NCBI GenBank assembly: GCA_035610835.1
Contig: CM069457.1
Coordinates: 37,350,553-37,414,552 of the forward strand
DNA length: 64,000 nt
DNA from: Ophiura sarsii
Taxonomy: Eukaryota > Echinodermata > Ophiuroidea > Amphilepidida > Ophiuridae
Direction: 5' to 3'
Shown here: positions 21,300-32,571 of the stretch, in pieces
Numbering within the stretch: position 1 is the stretch's first letter
Layout: each line of letters starts with the position of its first letter
The notes under the pieces: model-generated
The model's database searches: none
Told to the model about the DNA's origin: nothing
Seen by the model: the letters and a program-made list of their open reading frames with translations, nothing else
Position numbers and translations under genes: made by a program

Positions 21300-22190
21300 A
21301 AGTGCCAAGTTTTGGTCACTACAATTGAGCTTCACATCGGGCTTCAAATGATGCGGCAAAAATCGTCTTAAACACTATTACTATTTCAAACACGAAGGAT
21401 ATCAAACAACTCATTATAATGTGCCACTGTATAGATGGATTTTTTACGACGTTGTAAAATAAGGGATTTACGGACGTTTTCATCTAAAATTGGCTACCAT
21501 TTCTTCCAGTTCATGTCAGTTTTTACGCCGATGCAGTAGCATGAAATCTCACATTTCGGGTCGTTGGTGTCTAAATATATTGATTCGATAAGACAGTATG
21601 AAGTAAAATAGATGTATGCTTCATTGTAGGTTAGTGGGTAAACGATCAGCGGTCTCCTTTTGTATATATTTTGTCCTAAATAAGTGTTAGTTATTTATAA
21701 ATAGGTGATCGACTAAATTTGAATTTTTCGTGTTTACATTAGGACGCCCTCGTACCTAATAATTTGGGGTCAAATCGAACTTGCGTTCCAACTGATTACA
21801 GACTAAAGCTGTATAATCCTTTAATCCGTCAAGAAAGGAAGTTAATTCCGTGTTGTCTTACATCAAGGATAAACCCATTTGTGGGAATCCTTTGGCTGAT
21901 TCAGGGATTCCCATTCAAATCCATGGAGTTCCTTCTAATTTTTTTATCCAAATCATGGCCAGCATAAATGTTCCCATGAGCAGTTTTTTCCACACAGTAT
22001 GTTGGATATAAAAGGCACTCAACTCACAATTGTCAGTCACGTAGACAGTGCAGGCCCCGAGGAGTTTGATTTCTCATAATAATGCGCCATTTGAATTGAC
22101 AAACAGCCTTCGGGTTGTGTACAATAATTCTTATGCATAGTGTATCACGTACTGCCGATTATGTCTCCAAACACGGTCGATGGCCCTTTA
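21300..22190. other. Unannotated AT-rich spacer
   Basis: No persuasive coding frame. Short plus-strand frames at 21764-21967 and 22115-22357 show no domain. Confidence 0.3.
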
Positions 22191-22194
22191 TTAA

Positions 22195-22567
22195 AGGTAT
22201 ATTATGTGATCTTTCCAGGGAACGCCCTCAACATCGAAAAAAAAATAGAAAGCAGATTTTCTTGCAGATTTACATTTCTGATCATAAATCATGCATACAT
22301 TCCAAGTTACAGGGCGATACGATTCTTAATTACTTCAAAATCATGGTTTTAGAGTGAAAATAAACTGTCAGAATCTGGACACTTTATATTTTTCACTCTA
22401 AATTCACTCTAAAACCATGATTTTGAGGTAATTAGGAATCGTATCGCTCTGTAACTTGGAATGTATGTATGATTTATGATCGGAAATGTAAATCTGCAAG
22501 AAAATCTACTTTCTAAAAAAAATAATGAATAGAGGGCGCCCTCTGGAAAAGATCACATAATATGCCT
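22195..22567. mobile_element. Foldback MITE, ~370 bp, nearly all inverted repeat
   Basis: AGGTATATTATGTGATCTTT at the left is matched by AAAGATCACATAATATGCCT at the right. The arms (about 175 bp each) are continuous through CATACATTCCAAGTTACAG and AAACCATGATTTTGA. Only about 25 bp separates the arms. The transcript would form a long double-stranded hairpin. Confidence 0.85.
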
Positions 22568-23548
22568 ATTAGTAATGTTGCAATGACATGTTTAAAGGGA
22601 TATTTATCGCTTCAAATCCTTACACGGTACACCAACAAATGCTAATGGATCATATTAAAAAGTTGTTAAATGACATCTGAATCTGAGAAAAGAAAAACTC
22701 TCATAATTTACTAACACTTTCAAAAAAAAATCTTAGAAATTCAGAAAATTCTTTACGTTGGCGAATCTGCATGCATTGTTTGGCTTGATTTGATTACCAA
22801 AATTACTCAATCGGCTTGAGATGACTCTTTGAAGGTTCTGTGTTAATCACGGCTAGACTTTTATTAACTAATTTATTTTAATCTTTACAAAAAGACTGAC
22901 CATTTGACCTCTGAGTATACTATCTATCTAAAGGCGGATAATCCTGTGATTCAAAGCGATTGGGATATAATCACTCCTTCCATATGATTTATACTCCCTA
23001 AAATAAAACGGTTATTTGTGAATCACACAGAATTATACACACAACAAACAAGATTAATTTAAAGCACGGTAGATTTATTTTTCATTCACTTAAAAGAAAA
23101 GCAAGATCGGTTCAATAAACTTACGTTTGCGATCATTGAACATGTTGAATCAATGGTTGGATCTCATGATTGGATCTCATTATGTCCTGACAATTTTTAA
23201 GATAACCAAATACGATTTGTGTTTAAAACGGCACCAAAAGAATATGACCGCGAGTGTAATGATATTTGAAGAAAGAAAAGATGATTTCAAAGATTATAAA
23301 TGAAACATGACACCTTGCATCGGAAGCTAACACAACATGAGATTATCTGTTTGATTTTATACACATAAAAGTAGTAAAAAGGAGTAAATTCCTTTCAAGA
23401 ATCAACTTTACATGGTGGGCGCTTTTAGAAGACATTTTACGGTTAAAGCATTAATCTACAACATAGGTCTTGCCTAATAAATATGATTGCCGTTTACCTT
23501 TTCTTCGTACATTCTGTAATTGCATTTGTCCTGTCTCATTTGATATCA

Positions 23549-23775
23549 ATGGTCCCAGATATTGGTTCAATATGCTGGAACATAAAAGTTGCCAGTATCG
23601 CTCGATACTAGTATGATTATACTGTTCCAGTACCGGTCGATACCGGAACATCACATTGTGTCCCAGTATACCAGCAGATATTTGTCCCAGATTATAGGAC
23701 GATACTGGTACATAATTGTGTCCCAGTATCGCCCGATACTGGAATATTTTGTATGTGTCAGTATCGATGGTATTA
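23549..23775. mobile_element. Family B palindrome-array element, copy 2
   Basis: Starts GGTCCCAGATATTGG, followed by five CCAGTATCG/CGATACTGG palindromes. The outermost GTACTTT end and the right terminus are not preserved. Confidence 0.75.
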
Positions 23776-23779
23776 CGGA

Positions 23780-23905
23780 CATTCTGTATTCTAGGATACA
23801 GATTCGCATGTTAACATTTTGCTGTTTATTCCGTGAGAATACGAGACTGTATTCTCAGCATGGTAATTATCATATGATTGAGCTTCCCGTGTTACATACC
23901 ATGTA
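23780..23905 (+). repeat. Dispersed repeat, partner of 40938-41085
   Basis: Shares CATTCTGTATTCTAGNATACAG, GCTGTTTNTTATTCCGT and AGCATGGTAATTATCAT in the same order with 40938-41085. GAATACGAGA and TGTATTCT allow a small stem. Confidence 0.7.
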
Positions 23906-24575
23906 ATTCTACAAGTATTGGCTGCGAGAAAACGTCGTACCCGAGTGACTAAATAGAGATGAAAACCTAAGCCCCAACTTTTCGAAACACGTTGAATGTG
24001 CGCACCATGACAATGATTACTTTAAAAGTGCGACGAATGCCGCTGAGCATGCATTATAAGAACAGTAGAAAGCAGGTTCGGTTCAATAAACTTACGTTGA
24101 GCTCATCATTCAAACGAACCGTTAATATAATTGCGTCTCGTGTCCTGGGCTGTTTTTAAAGATAATCAAATACATAAGCGTTTAAAACAGCACCATACTT
24201 AATAATGACCGCGAGTTTAATGATATTTGAACAAGAAAAAGATGTTTCCAACGATACGAGTGAAACATTACACCATGCATCGGAAGTTAACGTAACCGAT
24301 AGTAATCAAAAAAACTTAAAACTAAAGTTACAAATTGTAAAAATCTAATGATTGACAATGTATAAGTATTTGTGCTGACCATTTCACTTGTCTTTTATCT
24401 GTAATTATGATCTCCTACGAACAAGGACATTAATTAACCCTTCGAGATTCACCACTCAAAAAATTGTTAAAGGTAATTTACTCCGGCACATGTTGCTGAG
24501 CATGCAATTATAAGAATAGTATAGTAGAAAGCAGGGTCGGTTCAATAAACTTGAGCTTATCATTGAAACGAACCG

Positions 24576-24819
24576 TTAACACTTTGCGCGGCTATTATTT
24601 TACCATACTCAAAACAGATTTTTCAGAAACCTTTCACAATTTTCAAAGTCTATCTCAAGGATTACTGACCCGATACTAGGCATGTTTGTACTTATGTCAA
24701 TGCATTTCTCATGGTGATTCCAAATATGGTAATGAAATACAGTAATTTTGACATTTTTGAAACATTTTGTGAAATTTTGGAATGTCGTCTGCAGATGCCT
24801 GCTGCGTGGAAAGTGTTAA
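24576..24819 (+). mobile_element. Family A TTAA MITE, copy 6, with a visible empty site
   Basis: TTAACACTTTGCGCGGC to GCGTGGAAAGTGTTAA. The matching position in the neighbouring duplicate (24116-24140) has a single TTAA and no insert, so insertion duplicated TTAA. The insertion happened after the segment duplication. Confidence 0.95.
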
Positions 24820-25232
24820 TATAATTGCGTCTCATTGTGTCGAGTGAAACATTACACCATACATCGGAAGTTAACGTAATCGATAGTAATCACAAATCTT
24901 AAAACTGAATTAACAAATTGTAAAATCTTATGAATGACAATGTAAGGCTACGTATTTATTCTGAACATTTCACTTTTATCCGTAATTATGATCTCCTACG
25001 AACGAGGACATTACCCTTCGAGATTCACCACTCGCAACTTTGTTAAAAGGCAATGTCCCCCGGCACAGCACATTTACGTTGGACGGTTGGTTCATCGTTA
25101 TGATGATAATTGAACATTATTTTACGACGTGATGCCGCCACCCAAGTCTGTTTTTAAAGTCGTTGAATAATTTAATTTTCCCGTTTCAACAAGTCTTTCT
25201 CTAGAGGTCTCTTGAAGTCCTCCACCTCGATC

Positions 25233-25348
25233 CTATAGTCTGTTCACTTCCACGAGACAATGAAGTCACTGCGTCATTCACTGATCGCAGTGAATTAACG
25301 CGCCTGTAAAGTTACGTCACTGTCCAGTGGAAGTGAAATATACTATAG
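25233..25348. mobile_element. Small MITE, 116 bp
   Basis: CTATAGTCTGTTCACTTCCAC at the left is matched in reverse by GTGGAAGTGAAATATACTATAG. Inner CACTGCGTCA and TGACGTAAC pieces also pair loosely. No target duplication was identified. Confidence 0.55.
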
Positions 25349-25532
25349 CATCCGTAATACCGTGTCCTCCATTCGATTTATTTTACTAGTACGGAGCTTA
25401 AAAAAACTAAAACGGGATAAGTGTTCTGAAGCCCCATTATTGCATCAGCTAATACTAGGTACAATGAAATGTCCCATGACTACATGCACTCACTTCCGTC
25501 AAATACTTGTGATATACATGTACATTAGACTT

Positions 25533-25788
25533 ATAACACTTTCCACGCGGCAGTTGTCTGAAGACAACAGTTCCAAAACGTCACAATATTTTTTCCAAAA
25601 AATGTCAAAGTATTGAAATTCCATCACCATATTTGGAATCGCTATGAGAAATGCATTACTATAAGTACAAACATGTCTAGTATTGGTTCAGTAATCCTTG
25701 AGATAGACTTGTGAAAGCTAGGAGAAGTTTCTGAAGAATTGTTTTTGTATATGGTGAAACTATATAATAGCCGCGTGGAAAGTGCTAA
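25533..25788 (-). mobile_element. Family A MITE, copy 7
   Basis: ATAACACTTTCCACGCGG to CCGCGTGGAAAGTGCTAA; both TTAA ends carry one change. A TATA duplication sits near the right end (ACTATATAATAG). Confidence 0.9.
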
Positions 25789-26229
25789 AGTACACTGTTT
25801 ACATAAACATATCGGAACTTTCTGTTTCCTAGACTATACACTTTATAATAAAGTTCGGATCACGTCGTTCGGTTCGAAATGGCACCGACCTAATTTGAAA
25901 TTGACAAAGAGCCATCACGCTAGAGAATAACATAGTGCTAAGATATAAACCTCTTGTCAAACTTGCATACCAATTAGACTCAGTGTCTCATTGGGGACCT
26001 CTTCCATTGACGTCAAACCCTACATTTCAATGGATCTTATCACTTCCATTTGCGACATCTCGTAATATTTAAATTCCCTAAACCCGACTTGTGAACTATA
26101 TAGGACAAACTAGAATATTCGAGTGTATGTGCATTTATGTGGGCCATTCCAGCCACAACGTAAGTGTCATTTTGCCCCCATTGTGCATGAATGACAAAAT
26201 AAACCAGTAACTCAACAAAGTAGGTCTAT

Positions 26230-26275
26230 GCAAACTTAACGCCCCCGCCCCCGCCCCCCCCCCCCCCCCCCCCGG
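26230..26275. repeat. C-rich simple repeat
   Basis: (GCCCCC)n passing into a run of about 24 C, immediately before GGAATTTAGCATGTTAAG. The glycine-run frame on the minus strand is an artefact. Confidence 0.9.
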
Positions 26276-26405
26276 AATTTAGCATGTTAAGGTTATAGGC
26301 AAGTATCACGCCTTTGTCGGCATTGACTTCACGACTTGAATATTCGAGTTGACATGTACCTTTATCATAGATGAGACATTTCAAGCAAAGACCATCACAG
26401 GTTTG

Positions 26406-26641
26406 GCACATTGTGACTGCGGCTATTGGTTTTACCAAATACAAAACAGATTTTTCAGAAAAACCTCAATATTAGTCTCAAGGATTACTGAACCAATACT
26501 AGGCATGTTTGTACTAATTTAATGCATCTCTCATTTTAATTCCAAATACGGTGATAAAATTCATTAATTTTGACATATTTAAAACATTTTGTGAAATTTC
26601 CGAATGTCGTCTGCAGACACCTGCCGCGTGGAAAGTGTTAA
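26406..26641 (+). mobile_element. Family A MITE, copy 8 (left end degraded)
   Basis: The left terminus is reduced to CACATTGTGACTGCGGCTATTGG. The right terminus CCGCGTGGAAAGTGTTAA is intact. Confidence 0.85.
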
Positions 26642-27439
26642 AAAGAAGCAATACGCCAACAAGGTAGCGAACTTTATGCTCCCCGCGGAATTAAGTGTAC
26701 TTTACCAGCGTACTTATGGGCCCAGGTATGCAGCAAGCTTTGACAGAATCAGCGCATCATATGGTTGTCAAACATTTCATTCCTACCATTAACTAATTCA
26801 TACCTGGGGATCTAAGGTACACCTTTCCTGTCACTCTTCGTAATGAAATCTCGAATGAATAGGATGCATTCAGCTGCAATTTAAGCGAGGTTTCATTAAC
26901 AGATGAAAACATGTTGCGCGTGGTGCAATTAGAATTTTATAGCCATACTATACGCAACAAGATTTGTGTCTTCACTGACAACCCACGTACAACTAATAAT
27001 AATTATACAAAGCATTTATATAGCGCTCTACACAGAACACAGCGCTTTTTACATAAAAAACAAGATAACAAAATAACAAATTATGTTGGAAACAAATAAG
27101 TTTTAAGTGCGCGTCTTTAGGCAGGCATGAAGAAACAGATTCCTTCAGATGTATCGGGAGCTCAATCCGTAATTTGGAAACTGTTTACTATACTCTTTGA
27201 TTTTAAAACTAGAAGTATACATAAACAAGTTGACTTTATAGTATGGATCGATCAATACTACGCTATCGTATTACAATATCGTACATGTCGTAACACTCTG
27301 AGTCCAGTAAATACTTCAATATGTACTTATCACAAGATAGATTTGGCAATAATTGAATCCACTGTCTGCTAGTCAAATGTTTCTCAGCAATCCCATGCTC
27401 AACTAACTTTAACAACCCCACACTCTCAGAACAGGTATT

Positions 27440-27610
27440 AAAAACCATGGGTTAAAAGAATGTTGGTTAAAAAGTATACAACATTGGTTAAAAATGAAGC
27501 GTTGGTTAAAAATTACTTTTAATACTGCGTTGGTTAAAGAGTAAAAATATAATTCCTTTTTAGTATATTCAACATTGGTTAAGGCATCATAATTTGTAAC
27601 CAACAATAGG
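27440..27610 (+). repeat. Cluster of a TTGGTTAAA motif
   Basis: GGTTAAAA or GGTTAAAG, mostly preceded by TT, occurs six times in about 140 bases, with irregular spacing and intervening CAACATTGG. This resembles the motif-iteration style of families B and C, but no terminal inverted repeats could be assigned. Confidence 0.55.
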
Positions 27611-27835
27611 TCATAACAAGATTCCCGCCAAAGAATTTAAATGGCGGGAAAATATTTTGTGCATATTATCAAACTAATATTGGTTTTACATTGGCGCTCT
27701 TCTATTGGCATCATGCTGGCAACCAATATTGGTCCAATAATTGGTCCAACAATATACCAGGGGCGGAAGATGACACCATTGATTTCATATACAAATTCTT
27801 ACGTGGTCTAAAAATTGCGGCCGCTGTTATAAGTG

Positions 27836-27868
27836 ATCGCTTCCCGGCCTTTTGGCTAGGATCTTGTG
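27836..27868 (+). pseudogene. U2 snRNA 5'-end fragment
   Basis: ATCGCTTCCCGGCCTTTTGG followed by CTAGGATCTTGTG matches the conserved first 33 nucleotides of animal U2 snRNA with about four differences. The branch-point recognition region and Sm site that should follow are absent and are replaced by a CCTTGTCCTG tandem repeat (27868-27905). It is a 3'-truncated pseudogene or the U2-derived head of a retroelement, not a working gene. Confidence 0.7.
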
Positions 27869-27979
27869 CCTTGTCCTGTGCCTTGTCCTGTCCCTTGTCC
27901 TGGGCTTGCCTTTTCTAAAGTTGGTCCTGGCCACGGGTTGACGCCAATATTGGGCTAATAAAACATTTCCACTAGACCA

Positions 27980-29020
27980 AAGTTCCTCGAAAAAACATCA
28001 GTCGTGGTAATCTTGTTTATATTCGACGATCAAAATTCTGAGCATGCTCGACTGAAATCTCAAAAGTGTCAAAATGTGTAAACTTGTTTGCAAATCTAAA
28101 ATGCAAAAGTGACACTTGAGCTTTGCCAAGTAAATCGCAAGTTATCAAAACTCTTATTTAGCTCATTCGTTGTCCTTTCGACATGCATAAATGATATCAA
28201 TGTAAGGACAATATTCTGGACACCAGAGGCCTCCTCAAAGCAGTTACACTTGTTTTGAAATGTGTACTTGGTGAAGTATAATGTACTCCTAGGTGGCGCT
28301 ATACCAATACACGGTTACTTGATCTCCGAGTTGTTAAACATGTTAAAGTAGAGAGCGGAGAGGGCGGCATGATCATATACACTACAGACCAGACTGAACA
28401 GGAGTGTGACGGCATAACAACAGAATACTGCATTTTGATAAGAATTCGGAGCTCAGCAGACGGTAAACAATTCAGCAGGGAATGCCATTCCTCATTATAC
28501 AATATTTTCAATAATTATGCAAGTCCATATTTTAGTGGATATTATATTTTGGAGATTCATAATCATCCCACCATATTATAATAAAATGTTATTTCTTGAG
28601 AAATTTATTTTCATAAATTCGAGACTATTGCTATTATTTGTGACTACTTAACATTACGTAGTTTTCTTGCACTTGAGATCCATTCGAATTATACAGACTT
28701 TTTAAGATTAAATCATGCTCGAATATTATTTTAGTAAATTTTGAACGACACATTTAAAATATTTGTTCATCCTTTTAACAACAAACAATCAATAAGATAA
28801 TTAAATTCGTCAAATATCTAACTATGTAATTTCAGTATATTATAATTGTATCTACGATATTTTTAAATAAGAATACAAATAATTACTTGATCGTACATTA
28901 TCAGTATTAAATGCCAAGTCATTTAAATCTGAAATCCATGTGCGTTGCATTATGGGATTGCAGGTTTTCCAAATTCGGTAAATAGAATTAGGTCATTTAC
29001 CTGCATTGTCTAAGATTTGT
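27980..29020. other. Unannotated AT-rich spacer
   Basis: Short frames on both strands around 28300-28580 overlap each other and show no domain. No element termini were found. Confidence 0.3.
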
Positions 29021-29022
29021 TC

Positions 29023-29281
29023 TTAACGCTTTCCACGCGGCAGACGTCTGTCTGCAGACGACATTTTTACAAAATTTTACAAAATGTTCCAAAAATTTCG
29101 AAATTATTGAATGTTATTACCATATTTGGAATCACCATGAGAAATGCATTAAGATAAGTACAAACATGTCTAGTACTGTATTGGATCAGTAATCCTTGCG
29201 ATAGACCTTGGAAGTTAGGAAAGGTTTCTGAAAAATCTGTTTTGTATATGGTAAAACTAATAACCGCGTGGAAAGTGTTAA
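29023..29281 (-). mobile_element. Family A TTAA MITE, copy 9
   Basis: TTAACGCTTTCCACGCGG to CCGCGTGGAAAGTGTTAA. GTCTGTCTGCAGACGAC shows a 4-bp duplication in the subterminal palindrome. The core reads ATGCATTAAGATAAGTAC, the empty form of the family E copy 1 insertion site. Confidence 0.95.
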
Positions 29282-29317
29282 CGTGTTTACAGCTGAGTGG
29301 TATTTATTTTACTGCAG

Positions 29318-29390
29318 AAGTAAGAGGCCAGGGAATAGGTAAATCTACATTGAGATCAAAGGCCAAGTAGTTTGTTTGATCAGTCTTGTA
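29318..29390 (+). pseudogene. Degenerate P-loop (GKST) coding fragment, copy 1
   Basis: After an acceptor-like TATTTATTTTACTGCAG, one frame reads EVRGQGIGKSTLRSK and then meets a stop. GxGKST is the core of a Walker A motif, though the leading glycine is replaced. The nucleotide sequence is about three-quarters identical to 31597-31668. STAND/NACHT-type NTPases carry such a motif near an exon start, but the fragment is too short to assign. Confidence 0.35.
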
Positions 29391-29535
29391 ATACAGCTTT
29401 TACTGATGAGTTACTAGGAAATCCTTTGATGATGATATACATATATTGGGTTTTTCAAATAATATAGGGAAAGCTGATATATTATTCATATACGGCTGTA
29501 CATTTCTACAAGTTAGTGGTCTGTATCTGTAAGTA

Positions 29536-30860
29536 CACTGAAAAATAAATTGGTGTCACAGCGACACCTTCTTGGAGTCAACTGTAAATGACGCTTACAA
29601 AGGTGTTATTTTGACTCCAAAATTGGTGTAATCGTCAATGATATGGGTTTGCACATAATTTACGGTGACACCGTTAAGTGTCCGACGGACACCTTTCAGT
29701 GATCATTTAGTGATTAACACCAAAACTGGTGTCAGATTAATTGAAATAACTCCAAGGGCGTCAATAGTTGGCGGGAAAGCTCACGGTTTTTAGAGGTGTC
29801 GAAGCAGCATGACACCAATTGGTGTAATTCTGACACCAATTGGTGTAATTCTGACACCAATTGGTGTAATTCTGACACCAACTGGTGTAATTCTGACACC
29901 AATTGGTGTAATTCTGACACCAAATTGGTGTAATTCTGACACCAATTGGTGTAATTCTGACACCAATTGGTGTAATTCTGACACCAATTGGTGTAATTCT
30001 GACACCAATTGGTGTAATTCTGACACCAAATTGGGCGTCTATCAACATCAACGCATGCGTTTTCTCGTCGCCATTTTGTTTGCATGTTACGAGCCGGTAA
30101 GACTGGTAAGTACCGATCTGCTCCATTTCCAGACATTTTTGATATAATACTTATGACACAATTAGCGTAATGTAAGCCTTGTTCATGTTGTTTAATATTG
30201 CGCCAACTAACTGATGAAATAAATTACAATTTCATAGTCAGAGACTAGCATTTTGTTGGACTGTGTGTCAGTGCATGGACCTACTAGTACTATGTGTGTG
30301 TTCGTCATGCATGCATACGATGATATGTGCAACATTACATATACATGTAGCCCGATTTATCTGGCTCAGTGGTCGTCTTTTTCATACGGACGTCTTACAT
30401 TACGCTAATTGTATCATAATTATTATCAAAAATGTCTGGAAATGGAGCAGATCGGTACTTACCAGTCTTACCGGCTCCTAAACATGTGCTATCTCAATAT
30501 GACTCTTAAGAGAGTCAATATTACACCCCATTTGGGGTGTAATGACATTTTTCGAAAATGGGTCCTCAGGTAACCACCCAAAGGTGTCAAAATGAATATG
30601 ACACCCAAAGGTGTCAAAGGTGTCAAACTCAATATGACACTTAAGAGAGTCAATATTACACCCCATTTGTGGTGTAATGGCATTTTTCGAAAATGAGTCC
30701 TCAGGTAACCACCCAAAGGTGTCAAAATGAATATGACACCCAAAGGTGTCATATTTTACACCCATAATGGTGTCAATTTGACACCTTTAGGTGGCCAACT
30801 GAGGACCCATTTTTTGACGCTTGTTTTAGTGTCAAAATGACACCAAATTATTTTTCAGTG
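29536..30860. mobile_element. TA-flanked element (family C), 1.3 kb, built from TGACACC/GGTGTCA motifs
   Basis: CACTGAAAAATAAATTGGTG at the left and the inverse CACCAAATTATTTTTCAGTG at the right are both bordered by TA. The interior holds the 21-bp array (29809-30030), a 90-bp-arm inverted repeat (30083-30178 with 30393-30486) around a unique loop, and a duplicated unit of about 135 bp at 30490-30770. The TIR-proximal word GGTGTCA recurs on both strands throughout. It encodes no transposase. Dinucleotide target and CACTG ends fit the Tc1/mariner-type superfamilies. Confidence 0.85.
29809..30030 (+). repeat. 21-bp palindromic tandem array inside family C
   Basis: About ten units of TGACACCAATTGGTGTAATTC; ACACCAATTGGTGT within each is a perfect 14-bp palindrome. 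One unit has CAACTGG and two have an extra A. Because 21 is a multiple of 3, open frames run through on both strands (QNYTNWC, VSELHQL), but these are not genes. Confidence 0.95.
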
Positions 30861-30890
30861 TAGGTTTTATATTCAACTTTTTAATCAAAC

Positions 30891-31113
30891 TTAATACTTT
30901 CCACGCGGCAATCGTCTGCCGACATTTCCAAAATTTCACAATCATTAAATCTCATCACCATTCTTGGAATTACCATGACAAACGCATTACAATAAGTATA
31001 AACATGCCTAGTATTGGTCAGCTATTCATGAGATAAGAATTTTGAAAGTTGGGAAAGGTTTCTGAACATTTTTTTTTGTACAGGAAAACTAAGAGCCGCG
31101 TGGCAAGTGTTAA
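30891..31113 (-). mobile_element. Family A TTAA MITE, copy 10
   Basis: TTAATACTTTCCACGCGG to GCCGCGTGGCAAGTGTTAA. It starts 29 bases after the family C element ends. Confidence 0.9.
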
Positions 31114-31178
31114 AACAGTCGGTCAAAAAACATGCCCAATAATCTCTCTACAATCCAATGTTATAAGCTTGTAAAATA

Positions 31179-31226
31179 AAATTATGTTGTAGATTGCAAT
31201 TTTAATTGCAATCTACAACATAATTT
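31179..31226. repeat. Perfect 22-bp-arm hairpin
   Basis: AAATTATGTTGTAGATTGCAAT, a four-base TTTA loop, and its exact inverse. It is followed by a T run. It could be a minimal MITE remnant. Confidence 0.9.
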
Positions 31227-31596
31227 TTTTTTTTTTTTTAAATATTGTGTATCAAACATCTGTTATTCAGTCTAAAACATTTTTCAGTATGCATAAATGT
31301 AGTGTGTCAAGACAGAATTTCCACTGGTTTTAAGAAGTGGAACACATCCTCTAATTAGATCTGATTGACAAATTCATGATGCGAGAAACTGTTAGTTGAT
31401 AAGCATTACATTGTTAGATTAAAAAACAATACATTGTTAGTTTCCGACCGTTTTAGGAGTAAAGTACATAACCGTGAACAGATCTGATCAATTCCGTGAA
31501 ATGTACCGTTATTTGATGAATAATCCTAACCCTAACCCCTTTTTTATCATCATAACCCTACTCAAGCCGTTTCCCGATTTATTATATTATTGTTGA

Positions 31597-31668
31597 TGCA
31601 AGAGGCACCGGGAACAGGCAAGAGTACATTGGTATTAAAGGTAATGTATTTGTTTCATCGGTCTTGTA
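31597..31668 (+). pseudogene. P-loop (GKST) coding fragment, copy 2
   Basis: The frame MQEAPGTGKSTLVLK is followed by GTAATG, a plausible splice donor, and by homology to 29318-29390 that continues to CTTGTA. A LINE 3' end interrupts exactly there. APGTGKST is one residue short of the AAA-like GPPGTGKT pattern (E for the first G). It could be an exon of a duplicated NTPase gene now broken by transposons. Confidence 0.4.
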
Positions 31669-32160
31669 CATACATACATACATACATACATAATCAACAT
31701 TCATAAGTCGCTTTTACAGAAAGATCAAAGCGCCATAAAACCAAAAATAAACAAAAAACACAAAATAGAACAATGCAATCAATATGATGGATATTAATTA
31801 GACTTCAAAATCTTCTTGAAACTAGGCAGTGTACACGCCTCCCTGATGTTTTTTTGGGAGGATGTTCCACAGTGAGGGTGCAGAAACATATATAGAACGA
31901 ATTATCCCCAATACGATTATTCGCCATATGAGCAGTGAGAAGAGACGTGTCCGATGATGAACGTGTAATAGGTCCAGTGGCATGTTTGACTTTATTATAA
32001 AAAAAAGTTTGTAAGGTAAGCAGGTGCGTTGCCCTGCAGACATTTGAAAGTGAAGGTTATTGGTAATCCAGTGTTGAGACACGTAGATTTTGTGTCCAGA
32101 ATGTATGGGCAAACCATGACAGTTCATCGACAAACGGGTATTAACTTCGGACAAAATGTC
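31668..32160 (-). mobile_element. 3' end of a non-LTR retrotransposon (endonuclease/RT LINE, CR1/jockey-like)
   Basis: On the minus strand, the C-terminal part of a LINE polyprotein can be read across two or three frame changes: NAPAYLTNFF, then VKHATGPITRSSSDTSLLTA, NNRIGDNSF, YVSAPSLWNILPKKH and SFKKILKSN before a stop at about 31795. The block ending in (S/W)LWNxLP and SFKKxLK is the usual C-terminus after the reverse transcriptase of these elements. A short 3' UTR with a GCGCTTT/AAAAGCG stem leads to an (ATGT)n tail at 31668-31692, as in CR1/L2/RTE-type LINEs. It is 5'-truncated near 32160 and inactive. Confidence 0.8.
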
Positions 32161-32169
32161 ATTATCTCT

Positions 32170-32570
32170 TTAATCCTTGTAAGTCAAGTCTGAATTGAAC
32201 AACTTAATCAAAACAACAGTCAACGATATGGTTGGTAATCTCCACAATTTCCTTTTAAAGCCTGCACAAGAGACTAACAACACACATTGCAGCTTCCAGT
32301 GGTTTAGGAATGATCTCAAAAGCTCAAACAGGATTAAATCAGCATCCCAGCAGTGAGCTCATTGCCAAATTGGTGTACTGGCGTGAGGATGTGATTTGTA
32401 ATACATGGAACCGTGAATTTAATTGATCCAGCCATGGAAGTAATGATCCAACTCAAACCTTTTTTTGACATATGAATTTATTCTCTTGTAAATTGTAAAC
32501 AAATATTATGTCATTAAATTGTTAAAACTGGTGTTTGATCCGTAGATATCATAAAGGGGTGTGACCTAAA
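32170..32570. other. Spacer with one short open segment
   Basis: An open stretch of about 54 codons at roughly 32262-32424 (plus strand, containing LIAKLVYWREDV) lacks a start and any recognised domain. Nothing else was identified. Confidence 0.25.
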
Positions 32571-32571
32571 G

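Larger units (their letters stand above)
23090..24970 (+). repeat. Three related segments in direct order (old tandem triplication)
   Basis: Units at about 23090-23340, 24030-24370 and 24480-24970 share GGTTCAATAAACTT, a GATAATCAAATAC-type block, TGACCGCGAGT, GAAACATNACACC and CATCGGAAG. Unit 2 reads GAACCGTTAATATAATTGCG. Unit 3 has a family A MITE exactly between the two halves of that sequence. Unit 1 is separated from unit 2 by a family B element and another dispersed repeat. Confidence 0.8.

Noticed and set aside
29732..30147. Long open frames on both strands (up to 134 codons) with repeats such as NWCQNYT
   Set aside because: The 21-bp unit is a multiple of three, so any stop-free unit gives open frames in several registers. 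No unique protein sequence is present.
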